Under the pieces are notes generated by a model. That model had not been told where the DNA came from. It searched no databases and saw only the letters and a program-made list of their open reading frames with translations. Positions 17,673 to 25,966 of a stretch of 42,873 nt of DNA are shown here, piece after piece. Within the stretch, counting starts at the first letter, position 1, and each line of letters opens with the position of its first letter. This DNA is from an uncultured Collinsella sp. GTDB lineage: Bacteria; Actinomycetota; Coriobacteriia; Coriobacteriales; Coriobacteriaceae. The DNA is taken from NCBI GenBank assembly GCA_900547655.1, contig URHQ01000006.1, positions 1-42,873 of the forward strand. Reading direction: 5' to 3'. The translations under genes were made by a program, and so were the position numbers.

Positions 17673-18758
17673 ATGAGCGACGCGAACGAGCTCATCTCAT
17701 TTATCGCGTCGATGTCGGGGGAGGGCAACCTTCGCGTCGAGGAGAACCTTGGCGAAGGGTATGTCCGCCTCCGCGTTTCGGAGGCCGAGCGGCGCCAGGC
17801 AAAGCACGACATTCAGCATGTCGAGGATATCGTCATCGAAATGCTCCGTAATGCTCGCGATGCCGGCGCCGACAAGGTCTATCTCGCCACGACCAAGGAA
17901 GATGGCATCCGCACGCTTGTCTTTCTGGATAACGGTTCGGGCGTTCCGCAGGATATGCAAGAGCGAATCTTCGATGCCCGCGTTACCTCCAAGCTCGAGA
18001 GCATGAAGATGGACCGTTGGGGCGTTCACGGTCGTGGCATGGCATTGTTTTCGATCAAGCAGAACACCGATGAGGCCCGTGTGGTCACGTCTGGTGTCGA
18101 CCTTGGCTCGGCCTTTAAGGTGAGCGTTGCGGCCGACCGCCTCAGTGAGCGTGCCGATCAGTCCAGCTGGCCCCAGGCCGTCAAGGATGAGGACGGACGT
18201 TATGTCTGTGCTCGCGGCCCGCATAATATTATTCGCGCTGCTTGTGAGTTTGCGCTCGAGGAGTTGCGTGGTTGCGATGTCTATCTTGGTTCTCCGTCTG
18301 AGATTGCCGCGACCCTTTATGCTCAGGCGTCAAGTCGGCTCGATACGTCGCGTCTCCTGTTCATTGATGACGAGAGTGAGCTTCCGGTTGTCGATCGTTT
18401 AGGCCTTGCCTCTGATGCCGAGGACTTTATCCGTATCTGCTCGGGTTTGGGTCTTGAGATGTCCGAGCGCACGGCACATCGCATTTTGGCAGGGCAGATT
18501 AAGCCCGTTCGCGGTGTGACTGCGCGTCTGCTGCGCGAGCGTGATTCGTCCTCGCATGCGCCGGCTCCTGTCGATCTCGCGAAGGATCGTCGCGGGCTAC
18601 GTATTGCCAAGGATGACATGGCACAGTTTTCGCGTGCTGTGGAGCGCGACTTTAATGACCTTGCCGCCCGGTACTATCTCAACCTTTGCGGCGACCCAAA
18701 GATTCGTGTTTCGCGTGATCGAATCACTGTGACCTTCGATCTTGCCAAAGAGGAATAG
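17673..18758 (+). CDS. GHKL-fold ATP-binding protein of unknown role
   Basis: 361 aa. The N-terminal half has an HSP90/MutL/histidine-kinase-type ATPase fold: N-box EMLRNARDAGA (E56, N60, D64), the G1 box DNGSGVP at 86-92 and a second glycine motif GVHGRGMAL. The rest is not recognisable to me; it has no phospho-acceptor or membrane segment. It starts one base after the rny stop, so it is co-transcribed and probably coupled with rny, and spoVS follows 75 bp later. A link to RNA decay or cell differentiation is guesswork. Confidence 0.75.
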   Translation: MSDANELISFIASMSGEGNLRVEENLGEGYVRLRVSEAERRQAKHDIQHVEDIVIEMLRNARDAGADKVYLATTKEDGIRTLVFLDNGSGVPQDMQERIFDARVTSKLESMKMDRWGVHGRGMALFSIKQNTDEARVVTSGVDLGSAFKVSVAADRLSERADQSSWPQAVKDEDGRYVCARGPHNIIRAACEFALEELRGCDVYLGSPSEIAATLYAQASSRLDTSRLLFIDDESELPVVDRLGLASDAEDFIRICSGLGLEMSERTAHRILAGQIKPVRGVTARLLRERDSSSHAPAPVDLAKDRRGLRIAKDDMAQFSRAVERDFNDLAARYYLNLCGDPKIRVSRDRITVTFDLAKEE

Positions 18759-18832
18759 TGCCTTTACCGAGTCCGCTCGGTACGATACAGTTATTGCAGT
18801 TAAAACGTACTTTTAAACGCAGGAGTTTCTTC

Positions 18833-19150
18833 ATGGATTGCCTGAAGGTATCAAGCAAATCATCGCCCGCGTCCGTTGCCGGCGCCATCGCCGGCATGGT
18901 CAAGGATGGTGTACCCGTCAACATCCAGTGTGTCGGCGCTGGTGCTGTCAACCAGGCCATTAAGGCCGTGGCTATCGCGCGCGGTTTTTTGATTCCAACC
19001 GGTTTTGATATTTCCTGCGCGCCCGTGTTCTCCGACATCCTCATTAACGGGGAGTCGCGCACGGCCATCCGCCTTTCTATCTACGTTCACCAGATCAATC
19101 GAGCTGCTAAGGATAACGTCGTCATGGATGATGTTAAGCCTGTGGCATAG
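18833..19150 (+). CDS. spoVS: Stage V sporulation protein S-like (SpoVS/Alba-like)
   Basis: A 105-aa SpoVS family protein, recognisable from LKVSSKSSPASVAGAIAGM, the NIQCVGAGAVNQAIKAVAIARG core and FSDILINGESRTAIR. The fold is Alba-like and nucleic-acid binding is proposed. The ATG at 18833 follows AGGAG by 7 nt; the earlier open frame from 18758 lacks a site. Coriobacteria do not sporulate, so the function here is another one; its neighbours are rny and tRNA modification genes. Confidence 0.92.
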   Translation: MDCLKVSSKSSPASVAGAIAGMVKDGVPVNIQCVGAGAVNQAIKAVAIARGFLIPTGFDISCAPVFSDILINGESRTAIRLSIYVHQINRAAKDNVVMDDVKPVA

Positions 19151-19199
19151 CTTCTGCTTGCCTCGATTCGCCTCCCTTCCATCGTTAGGACTTATGCAC

Positions 19200-20570
19200 A
19201 TGGACCAGCGTTCCGTACGCGATATTCTTGCCGGTAAAACCTACTTTATCCGCACTTTTGGCTGCCAGATGAATCAGCACGATTCCGAGCGCGTGAGCGG
19301 TCTGCTTGATTCGTATGGCTGTCTCATGGCGCTCGATCCCGAGCATGCCGATATCGTTGTCTTCATGACATGCTGTGTGCGTGAGGCCGCCGATACTCGC
19401 CTGTACGGTCAGTGCAATTCCTGCAAAAGCCTGCCGCCTTCGCCTTCGGGCAAGCGTGTGGTTGCCGTGGGCGGCTGCATTGCGCAGCGTGATGGCGAGG
19501 GCCTGCTCACCAACGTCGATAACGTCAATGTCATCTTTGGCACGCATTCTATCGCACATGTGGCCGAGCTCATTGCCGAGGCGTTCCTTGACGGCAAGCG
19601 TCATATCCGCACCAATGAGCATGAGGATACGGATGCCATGAGCATGCCGTGGCATCGCGAGACCCAGTATCACGCTTGGGTGCCCATCATGACGGGCTGC
19701 AATAATTTCTGCACCTATTGCATCGTGCCGTACGTGCGCGGTCGCGAAAAGAGCCGCCCCTTCGAGGAGATTGTCGACGAGGTGACCGGTTTGGTGCGCC
19801 AGGGCGTGCGTGAGATTACGCTGCTGGGCCAAAACGTTAACTCATATGGTCGCGATCTGTTTGGCAAGCCGCGTTTTGCCGATCTGCTGCGTGCCGTGGG
19901 CGATACGGGTGTGGAGCGCATCTTCTTTACGTCTTCGCATCCCAAGGATCTTCTCCCCGAGACCATCGACGCCATGGCCGAGACGCCTGCCGTTATGCCG
20001 CAGCTGCACCTGGCCGTCCAGTCAGGTTCGACACGGATCCTCAAAGAGATGAATCGCCGTTATACACGCGAGGACTATCTGGGCCTGGTCGATCGCATCC
20101 GCAATCGCATGCCCGATATCGCGCTCTCGACTGACATTATCGTTGGCTTTCCGGGCGAGACTGAAGAAGACTTTGAGCAGACGCTCTCACTTGCCGAGAC
20201 GGTCCGCTATGCTCAGGCCTATACCTTCATCTATTCCAAGCGCGCCGGTACCCCGGCCGCCGAGATTGACGATCCTACGCCGCATGAGGTTATTCTCGAG
20301 CGTTTCAACCGCCTGGTTAAGGTTATCGAGACCACGGCACATGAGTATAACCAGGGTGAGCTTCATTCTGTGGTGCCGGCGCTCATTGAGGGCACGAGCA
20401 AGAAGAACGATGCGGTCCTGCTGGGCAAGAGTCCCAAGAATCAGACCGTGCATGCGCCTATCCCCGAGGGTTACAGCATCGATCAGCTTGTTGGCAAGAT
20501 CGTTGATATTGACGTTGACGTTGCCAAGACCTGGTATTTGTCCGGCTCCGTTGTGGGCGAGCCGCGCTAA
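19200..20570 (+). CDS. miaB: tRNA-2-methylthio-N6-dimethylallyladenosine synthase MiaB
   Basis: A 456-aa radical SAM enzyme adding the methylthio group at tRNA A37. It starts with the UPF0004 domain (FIRTFGCQMNQHDSERV), has the radical SAM cysteines C167, C171 and C174 in TGCNNFCTYC, and ends in a TRAM domain. ATG 19200 is preferred: AGGA lies 9 nt before it and only 3 nt before the ATG at 19194. It overlaps miaA by one base (TAATG), so the two enzymes of the same modification pathway are coupled. Confidence 0.93.
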   Translation: MDQRSVRDILAGKTYFIRTFGCQMNQHDSERVSGLLDSYGCLMALDPEHADIVVFMTCCVREAADTRLYGQCNSCKSLPPSPSGKRVVAVGGCIAQRDGEGLLTNVDNVNVIFGTHSIAHVAELIAEAFLDGKRHIRTNEHEDTDAMSMPWHRETQYHAWVPIMTGCNNFCTYCIVPYVRGREKSRPFEEIVDEVTGLVRQGVREITLLGQNVNSYGRDLFGKPRFADLLRAVGDTGVERIFFTSSHPKDLLPETIDAMAETPAVMPQLHLAVQSGSTRILKEMNRRYTREDYLGLVDRIRNRMPDIALSTDIIVGFPGETEEDFEQTLSLAETVRYAQAYTFIYSKRAGTPAAEIDDPTPHEVILERFNRLVKVIETTAHEYNQGELHSVVPALIEGTSKKNDAVLLGKSPKNQTVHAPIPEGYSIDQLVGKIVDIDVDVAKTWYLSGSVVGEPR

Positions 20571-21508
20571 TGGTTTCTTCCGGGGCAGGTCTTTCCGCCG
20601 TTGCGATCGTCGGTCCGACGGCGGTTGGTAAGAGTGATGTTGCCGACCGTTTGGCCGCTCGTCTTTCGTCCGAAGTGCTGTCGTGCGATGCGATGCAAAT
20701 CTATCGCGGCATGGACATCGGTACCGCAAAGATGACGCCCGATGAGTGTGCGGCGCCGCTGCGTCTCGTCGACATTGTAGAGCCGGGTGTGGCATATTCT
20801 GCTGCGCTTTATCAGGCTGACGCTCGCGCGCATGTTGAACGTCTCCTTGGTTCGGGTCGCCTGCCGGTTTTTTGCGGAGGTACGGGGCTGTATCTCAAGG
20901 CCGCCCTCGATGAGATGGACTTTCCCTCGGGTGAACTTGAGGACGATCGCCGTGTGGGCTATCAGGAGCTTGCCGAGCGTATTGGCGAGGAAGAACTGCA
21001 TGCCCTGCTTGCCGAGCGTGACCCAGAATCGGCTGCTGTTATTCATCCCCATAACGTGCGCCGTGTGATTCGTGCGCTCGAGATGCATGATGATGGTATC
21101 TCCTATGCACAGCAAAAAAGTCAGTTTAGTGTTCCGCGCGAGCATTATCATGCTCTATGGTTTGGTCTGACGCGTAATCGCGAGGTGCTCTACGAGCGCA
21201 TTAACCTGCGTGTCGATCTGATGTTTGAACAGGGTCTTGTTGATGAGGTTCGCGGTCTTTTGGACCAGGGGCTGGGAGATGCCCTGACGTCGATGCAGGC
21301 AATTGGCTATAAAGAGATCATTGATGCTTTCAATGGCGTGATTTCTATGGATGAGGCTCGCGAACTCATCAAGATGCGTTCGCGTCGCTATGCCAAACGT
21401 CAGCTTTCGTGGTTTAAGCGCGATGACCGTATCGTGTGGTTTGATATGGACGAGTTTACGATCGATGAGGTTGTTGAGGACATCCTGCATCGTATTGAGG
21501 CTGCCTAA
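20570..21508 (+). CDS. miaA: tRNA dimethylallyltransferase MiaA
   Basis: A 312-aa enzyme that transfers the dimethylallyl group to A37, making the substrate of MiaB. The P-loop GPTAVGKS is at residues 15-22, followed by SCDAMQIYRGMDIGTAK and FCGGTGLYLKA, all family signatures; SMQAIGYKE is near the C-terminus. Start and stop overlap its neighbours by one base on each side, indicating the translationally coupled block miaB-miaA-hflX. Confidence 0.96.
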   Translation: MVSSGAGLSAVAIVGPTAVGKSDVADRLAARLSSEVLSCDAMQIYRGMDIGTAKMTPDECAAPLRLVDIVEPGVAYSAALYQADARAHVERLLGSGRLPVFCGGTGLYLKAALDEMDFPSGELEDDRRVGYQELAERIGEEELHALLAERDPESAAVIHPHNVRRVIRALEMHDDGISYAQQKSQFSVPREHYHALWFGLTRNREVLYERINLRVDLMFEQGLVDEVRGLLDQGLGDALTSMQAIGYKEIIDAFNGVISMDEARELIKMRSRRYAKRQLSWFKRDDRIVWFDMDEFTIDEVVEDILHRIEAA

Positions 21509-22797
21509 TGGCCCGTTTCCCCCTTGTTCCCACGGCACCCGAGCCCGAGCGTGCCATATTAGTTGGTGTTGAGTGGCGCGACAATGCATGGCCGCTCGAT
21601 CGTTCGCTTGACGAGCTTGAGCGCCTGGCCCATACGGCTGGCGCCCAGTGCGTGGCGCGTTTGTCACAGCGTCTGGTTAAGCCGTATCCAAAATCGTTTA
21701 TCGGTTCCGGTAAGGTTGAAGAGCTGTGCGGCCTGGTGCATCGCATGGATGCCGATATCGTTATTTTTGACGACGACCTGACGCCCTCGCAGCAATCCTA
21801 TTTGGAGAAAGCCGTGGGCGAGCCGGTAAAGATTATCGATCGTACAGCACTGATCTTGGATATCTTTGGCCTGCATGCTCAGACGCGTGAGGGACGCCTA
21901 CAGGTACAGCTGGCGCAGCTTCAATATCTGTTGCCTCGTCTGCGTGGCATGTGGAGCCATCTTGCCAAGGAGCAGACGCGCGGCGGCATCGGTTCGCGCT
22001 TTGGCCAGGGTGAAAGCCAGCTCGAGGTCGACCGTCGCCTCATTCGTAATAAGATCGCTGCGCTTCGTCGTGAGCTCAAGCAGGTCGAACAGCGTCGCGA
22101 TGTCCAGTCCAAGAGCCGCATTGAGTCTCCGGCGTTTCGCGTCGCGTTAGCCGGTTATACCAATGCCGGTAAATCGACGTTGCTCAATCGTCTGACCGGC
22201 TCTACGGTACTTTCGCAGGACAAGCTGTTTGCTACGCTCGACCCGACGACGCGTTCGTATCGCCTGCCCGGCGGTCGCGGAATGACGATTACCGATACCG
22301 TCGGCTTTATTCAAAAGCTGCCGCATGGTCTTGTCGATGCCTTTAAATCGACGCTGTCCGAGGTTTTGGGCGCCGATCTAATTCTCAAAGTCGTAGATGC
22401 GTCTGACGAGGACTATGAACGGCAGCTGGAGGCTGTCGACCGCGTGCTTGATGAGATCGGCGCCGGAGAGCGCCTAACGCTGACCGTATTCAATAAAATC
22501 GATCTTCTCGATAGCGTTGATCGATTAAGTTTCCGTCGTCGCTATCCCGAGGCCGTGCTGTTCTCGGCCCAGACGGGCGAGGGGCTCGACGATCTCGTCG
22601 ACCGTATTGCTCGTGAGGCGGCTGCTACCGATGTGTTGCTTTCTGCTGATATCCCGTATCGCGAGGGCGCCCTCATCACGCTGGTGCATGAACAGGGAAC
22701 CCTTTTGCACGAGGAATATCTTGAGGGCGGCGTTCGTATTGTTGCGAAGCTGCCGGCTCGTATCGCGCCGCGGCTCAAGCGTTATCGCACCGAGTAG
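21508..22797 (+). CDS. hflX: GTPase HflX
   Basis: A 429-aa ribosome-splitting GTPase used under stress. The N-terminal HflX domain has the nucleotide-binding loop region FIGSGKVEEL, then the ERQTRGGIGSRFGQGESQLE-like segment (here KEQTRGGIGSRFGQGE). The G1 motif GYTNAGKST is at residues 216-224, with DTVGFIQKLP (G3) and FNKIDL (G4) after it. The 3' end overlaps the convergent DUF1624 gene by 16 bp with no terminator visible between them. Confidence 0.96.
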   Translation: MARFPLVPTAPEPERAILVGVEWRDNAWPLDRSLDELERLAHTAGAQCVARLSQRLVKPYPKSFIGSGKVEELCGLVHRMDADIVIFDDDLTPSQQSYLEKAVGEPVKIIDRTALILDIFGLHAQTREGRLQVQLAQLQYLLPRLRGMWSHLAKEQTRGGIGSRFGQGESQLEVDRRLIRNKIAALRRELKQVEQRRDVQSKSRIESPAFRVALAGYTNAGKSTLLNRLTGSTVLSQDKLFATLDPTTRSYRLPGGRGMTITDTVGFIQKLPHGLVDAFKSTLSEVLGADLILKVVDASDEDYERQLEAVDRVLDEIGAGERLTLTVFNKIDLLDSVDRLSFRRRYPEAVLFSAQTGEGLDDLVDRIAREAAATDVLLSADIPYREGALITLVHEQGTLLHEEYLEGGVRIVAKLPARIAPRLKRYRTE

Positions 22798-23486
22798 ACG
22801 AGCTCCAAAAAGCCCAGAATAATGGGCTGATGCAGTAGATAAAAGGGGAGTGCGTGACGTCCAAGGCTGGCGAGCGCCGGGATGGGATTGGCGTAGGCCC
22901 AGCTTGGGACGGTCTTATCGATTCCCTGCGCTATGTGTGCGGCGAAGTATCCTGCAAGATACATAAAGAAAAACGGGATGATGGGGTAGTAATCACCTGA
23001 AACAAACCCAGGGCTCGGAAATCCCAGCCACGCCAGGTAGGGGACAGGATAGATCGTTTTGGGGATACTCCAGGTGAGGGCGAACAACACAAGGCATAGG
23101 GACATGCCCCATCTCGCCGATATCTTCTTAAGGACGGGATCGGTCAACGCCACGATGCCGGTACATGCGGCCATGCAGTAGATGATGCCAAAGTTCACTG
23201 AATCGTCGACCGATACGAGCGTTGTTGCAATCCAGACGACCAAAGCTGCGGCAGCGTACTTGGCCGCTCGTTTAGCATTGTTGCGTGAGAGCGTGCACAT
23301 CCAACCCGCGATAAACAAAAATACCCAGCTGATGCTGGCGCGCCAGATGTCTTGAAAGACAGTCTGTGTAAACCAGGGCATATCGCAGTCGTACAGGTAG
23401 GCAAGATCGTAGCAAGTGTGAAAACCTGCCATTGAAATCATCGTAAACCCGCGGACGGTATCAAAGATGGTGATGCGTTTCTGCAT
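22782..23486 (-). CDS. DUF1624 / heparan-alpha-glucosaminide N-acetyltransferase-like membrane protein
   Basis: A 234-aa protein with about seven hydrophobic segments. The start KRITIFDTVRGFTMISMAGFHTCYDL, with its early FDxxRG and later histidine, is the signature of the acyl-CoA-dependent membrane acyltransferase superfamily. The substrate is unknown; family members acetylate sugars or envelope glycans. Its ATG overlaps the lexA stop by one base, so it is the second gene of the lexA transcript and would be SOS-induced. It ends inside the hflX 3' end. Confidence 0.78.
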   Translation of the reverse strand: MQKRITIFDTVRGFTMISMAGFHTCYDLAYLYDCDMPWFTQTVFQDIWRASISWVFLFIAGWMCTLSRNNAKRAAKYAAAALVVWIATTLVSVDDSVNFGIIYCMAACTGIVALTDPVLKKISARWGMSLCLVLFALTWSIPKTIYPVPYLAWLGFPSPGFVSGDYYPIIPFFFMYLAGYFAAHIAQGIDKTVPSWAYANPIPALASLGRHALPFYLLHQPIILGFLELVYSVR

Positions 23487-24130
23487 TACGAGAACCGGCG
23501 CATCAAGCCGACGACTTTGCCCAAGATAACGGGATTAGTTGCATAGATAGGCTCCATGGTGTCATTCTCAGGCTGCAGGCGTACGCGTCCCTGCTCCTTG
23601 TAGAACGTCTTGACGGTCGCTGAACCATCAATCATGGCCACGACAATTTCGCCGTTCATGGCACTCTTTTGTTCACGGACGATGATGTAATCGCCATTGA
23701 AGATACCGACATTGATCATTGAGCTCCCATGCACCTCAAGGATAAAGGAACCCTGATCAGTGGCGATTTCGGTCGGGATAGTAAAAGTGTCTTCGATATT
23801 CTGCTCGGCCAGAATGGGAATCCCAGCCGCGACGCGACCAACGAGCGGTAGCGAGACCGTTCCGCGAGGTGCGGTGGGCTCGTCAGATTTAGAAATTGAG
23901 ACCGAGGAACCGTCCTCGTTAAAGAGTTCCAGGGCGCGCGGTTTGGTGGCATCGCGCTTGAGTAGCCCGCGCGCCTCCAGAGCAGATAGATGGGCGTGCA
24001 CGGTGCTGGGGGAGGAAAGGCCCACGGCAGAAGCCATCTCGCGCACGCTGGGCGGATAACCCTTCTCCTGCTGATATTCCTTGATGAAGTCGTAAATTTG
24101 CTGCTGACGCTTGGTAATTTTGCGAGCCAT
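23486..24130 (-). CDS. lexA: SOS repressor LexA
   Basis: A 214-aa repressor-protease. Residues 1-65 form the winged helix (KRQQQIYDFIKEYQQEKGYPPSVREM). The self-cleavage site is A102-G103 in RVAAGIP; the catalytic dyad is Ser137 (HGSSM) and Lys174 (ATVKTF). The ATG at 24130 is chosen because GAGAGG lies about 8 nt upstream and the protein then begins MARKITKR as expected; the longer frame from 24160 adds ten residues and runs over a LexA box. Three LexA boxes upstream imply autoregulation. Confidence 0.96.
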   Translation of the reverse strand: MARKITKRQQQIYDFIKEYQQEKGYPPSVREMASAVGLSSPSTVHAHLSALEARGLLKRDATKPRALELFNEDGSSVSISKSDEPTAPRGTVSLPLVGRVAAGIPILAEQNIEDTFTIPTEIATDQGSFILEVHGSSMINVGIFNGDYIIVREQKSAMNGEIVVAMIDGSATVKTFYKEQGRVRLQPENDTMEPIYATNPVILGKVVGLMRRFS

Positions 24131-24153
24131 CAGGGCATCCTCTCTACCCATGT

Positions 24154-24223
24154 CAAACAAATGTTCGAATTTTGCTTGACAGGAACAACTGTTCGAAGAT
24201 AATAATAACCGAACATTCGTTCT
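24154..24223. promoter_or_regulatory. Three LexA boxes between lexA and the LysM gene
   Basis: CAAACAAATGTTCG (24154-24167, one mismatch), GGAACAACTGTTCG (24182-24195) and CGAACATTCGTTCT (24210-24223) all fit GAAC-N4-GTTC. They are spaced 28 bp apart, start to start, and serve both divergent genes. Confidence 0.9.
24176..24205 (+). promoter_or_regulatory. SOS-controlled promoter of the LysM gene
   Basis: -35 TTGACA (24176-24181) and a -10 of the form TAATAA (24200-24205) at 18 bp spacing. The middle LexA box lies in the spacer, the same arrangement as at recA. Confidence 0.75.
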
Positions 24224-24290
24224 CGCGCTAGACTTTTTTGTCCGCGCGGCTTGATAAAACTGTTCTCAGCAAAACACGCGAGAGGAGAAC

Positions 24291-24743
24291 ATGATGAACG
24301 CAACGAATATGGTCCAGGGAAACCTCGCCCTTAAGCTCGAGACGCCTGCAGAACCCACTTTTACGGTTGTTCAGGGTGGCCGCTCCGGCTTTCAGCCTTT
24401 GACCGTAAATCCTGCTTGCAATCAGCAGGCTGCAGTCGCGCCGGCCCGCGTTGCCCTGAAGGTTCCGACGATTGTTGCCGTCGCCGTTGCGCTCACGCTC
24501 TTTTTTGTCCTCGCTATGTCGGTCTTTAGCGCTCGTCACGCCGCGTATGCCGAGTCCGTTTCCAACGTTACCTACGAGACCATTCGCGTTCAGCCTGGTG
24601 ATTCTCTTTGGTCGCTTGCCGAGGAATATCCAATCGAAGGCCTTTCCACGCAAGAGACTTCCGACATGATCCGTAACGTCAATCATCTGGAGCATGGTTC
24701 GCTCGCCGCCGGTGCGCATCTTAAGGTTCCTGCTCGTTCGTAA
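24291..24743 (+). CDS. LysM membrane protein, probable SOS cell-division suppressor (YneA/Rv2719c-like)
   Basis: 150 aa: a ~55-residue cytoplasmic N-terminus, one membrane helix at ~57-80 (VPTIVAVAVALTLFFVLAMS), then a single extracellular LysM domain at ~95-147 (YETIRVQPGDSLWSLAEEY, ending HLKVPARS). Small TM-LysM proteins encoded beside lexA and under LexA control (YneA in Bacillus, Rv2719c in mycobacteria) delay division during DNA damage. Position, promoter and architecture match; the function is inferred. GAGAGGAG precedes the ATG. Confidence 0.82.
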   Translation: MMNATNMVQGNLALKLETPAEPTFTVVQGGRSGFQPLTVNPACNQQAAVAPARVALKVPTIVAVAVALTLFFVLAMSVFSARHAAYAESVSNVTYETIRVQPGDSLWSLAEEYPIEGLSTQETSDMIRNVNHLEHGSLAAGAHLKVPARS

Positions 24744-24756
24744 TCATTATCGCGCT

Positions 24757-24800
24757 GCGCATGGTACCCTTGTTATCGTTTAAGAGGAGGTACCATGCGC
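24757..24800 (+). promoter_or_regulatory. Palindrome enclosing the nrdR start codon
   Basis: GCGCATGGTACC (24757-24768) pairs perfectly with GGTACCATGCGC (24789-24800) over a 20-nt loop. The 3' arm contains the nrdR start codon (24795-24797) and abuts the GAGGAGG ribosome-binding site. In mRNA it would hide the start. In DNA it could be an operator. There is no T-tract, so it is not a terminator. Confidence 0.7.
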
Positions 24801-25238
24801 TGTCCCAAATGCGGCAAGGCACATACCCGCGTCGTTGATTCCCGTATGCAGGAGTCAAATAACACCATTAAGCGCCGTCGCGAATGTTGCTCGTGTAACT
24901 ACCGCTTTACAACGTTCGAGCGATGCGAAGATCCAATCGAGGTTATTAAGTCAGACGGAACCAAGCAGCAGTTCGATCGCAATAAGCTGCTCGTCGGCTT
25001 GATGCGCGCCACCATCAAGCGCGATATCGACACTAAGAAGCTCAATGAGATTATCGACGACATCGAGGTCGAGCTGCGTTCTCGCACGCTGACGGCCGTC
25101 ACGTCGCATGAGTTGGGTGACATGGTGCTCAAACGCTTGGCCAAGATCGACAAGGTGGCGTACATCCGCTTTGCCTCGGTCTACCGCGATTTCAAAGACG
25201 TCGATGAGTTTCTGCAAGAGCTCGACAAGCTAAGGTGA
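24795..25238 (+). CDS. nrdR: Transcriptional repressor NrdR
   Basis: 147 aa, standard length. A Zn ribbon with two CxxC pairs (MRCPKCGKAHTRVVDSR, then RRRECCSCNYRFTTFE) is followed by an ATP-cone (~49-139) that senses dATP/ATP. NrdR represses ribonucleotide reductase genes. It lies 4 bp before dut, so dNTP regulation and dUTP removal share a transcript. The whole start region sits in a strong palindrome. Confidence 0.96.
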   Translation: MRCPKCGKAHTRVVDSRMQESNNTIKRRRECCSCNYRFTTFERCEDPIEVIKSDGTKQQFDRNKLLVGLMRATIKRDIDTKKLNEIIDDIEVELRSRTLTAVTSHELGDMVLKRLAKIDKVAYIRFASVYRDFKDVDEFLQELDKLR

Positions 25239-25242
25239 TTCC

Positions 25243-25686
25243 ATGTCCAACATTACCCTCAACATAAAGCGTCTCGATCCCACCGTCGAGCTTCCCAAAT
25301 ACGCCCATCCCACCGATGCCGGCTTGGATCTGCGCTCCAACGAGGACTGCGTCCTGAAGCCCTTCGAGCGCCGTCTGGTCTCTACTGGGCTGGCCATCGC
25401 CCTGCCTGATGGCTACGCCGGCTTTGTCCAGCCCCGCAGCGGCTTGGCCATCAAGCAGGGCCTATCTATAGTCAACACGCCGGGCCTCATCGACGCCCAC
25501 TACCGAGGAGAACTCAAGGTTATCCTCATCAACCTGGATTCCTCCAACAATATCCAAATCAACAAAGGTGACCGCATAGCCCAACTCGTCATCCAAGAAG
25601 TCCCCACGGTCAACCTCATAGAAGTAGAAGAACTAGACGTAACCGACCGAGGCAACGGAGGCTTCGGCTCCAGCGGCGTCGCCTAG
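25243..25686 (+). CDS. dut: dUTP diphosphatase (dUTPase)
   Basis: A 147-aa trimeric dUTPase. All five motifs are present: DAGLDLRS, QPRSGLAIKQG, GLIDAHYRGE, KGDRIAQLVI and a C-terminal RGNGGFGSSG. It converts dUTP to dUMP, protecting DNA from uracil. The 3' third uses codons unlike its neighbours (ATA, CTA, GTA, CAA, GAA, CGA in quick succession), although the protein is intact. Confidence 0.96.
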   Translation: MSNITLNIKRLDPTVELPKYAHPTDAGLDLRSNEDCVLKPFERRLVSTGLAIALPDGYAGFVQPRSGLAIKQGLSIVNTPGLIDAHYRGELKVILINLDSSNNIQINKGDRIAQLVIQEVPTVNLIEVEELDVTDRGNGGFGSSGVA

Positions 25687-25701
25687 GGCGCTCGTATCCC
25701 T

Positions 25702-25804
25702 CCCGCCCGCCTCTCACACATATCATTCCATGCTCAAACATTCTCGCTTCGCTGCGCTCGCTGCGAAACTGCGCGTGGAACGATATGTGTGAGAGGCGGG
25801 CGGG
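25702..25804 (+). repeat. Family-2 long-hairpin element, copy E3
   Basis: A perfect 23-bp inverted repeat (25702-25724 with 25782-25804) continues, after one mismatch, into the core stem TTCCATGC/GCGTGGAA. The core CATGCTCAAACATTCTCGC...GCTGCGAAACTGCGCGTG is shared with copy E4. The arms are not shared. It starts 16 bp after the dut stop. Confidence 0.88.
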
Positions 25805-25839
25805 CGGTTACTCGCTTGAAAAATAAAAGCCTTTCTTTC

Positions 25840-25905
25840 TAGTAAGCCGATGCGATAAGGGGACACCTCCTTTCTCGCATCGGCTTACTATATTTATATT
25901 TTCTG
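25840..25905. terminator. Bidirectional terminator between dut and the glycosyltransferase
   Basis: A 16-bp perfect stem (25840-25855 with 25875-25890) with extra pairs in the loop (AAGGG/CTCCTTT). It is flanked by T-rich DNA on the right (ATATTTATATTTTC) and A-rich DNA on the left, so it can end transcripts from both convergent genes. It lies between the two family-2 elements. Confidence 0.75.
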
Positions 25906-25966
25906 ATTTCGCCTTTGCAGGTTCTAGTGGTGGGGAATCTGGTAAAGCTGCTAGTACGTAAACGCA

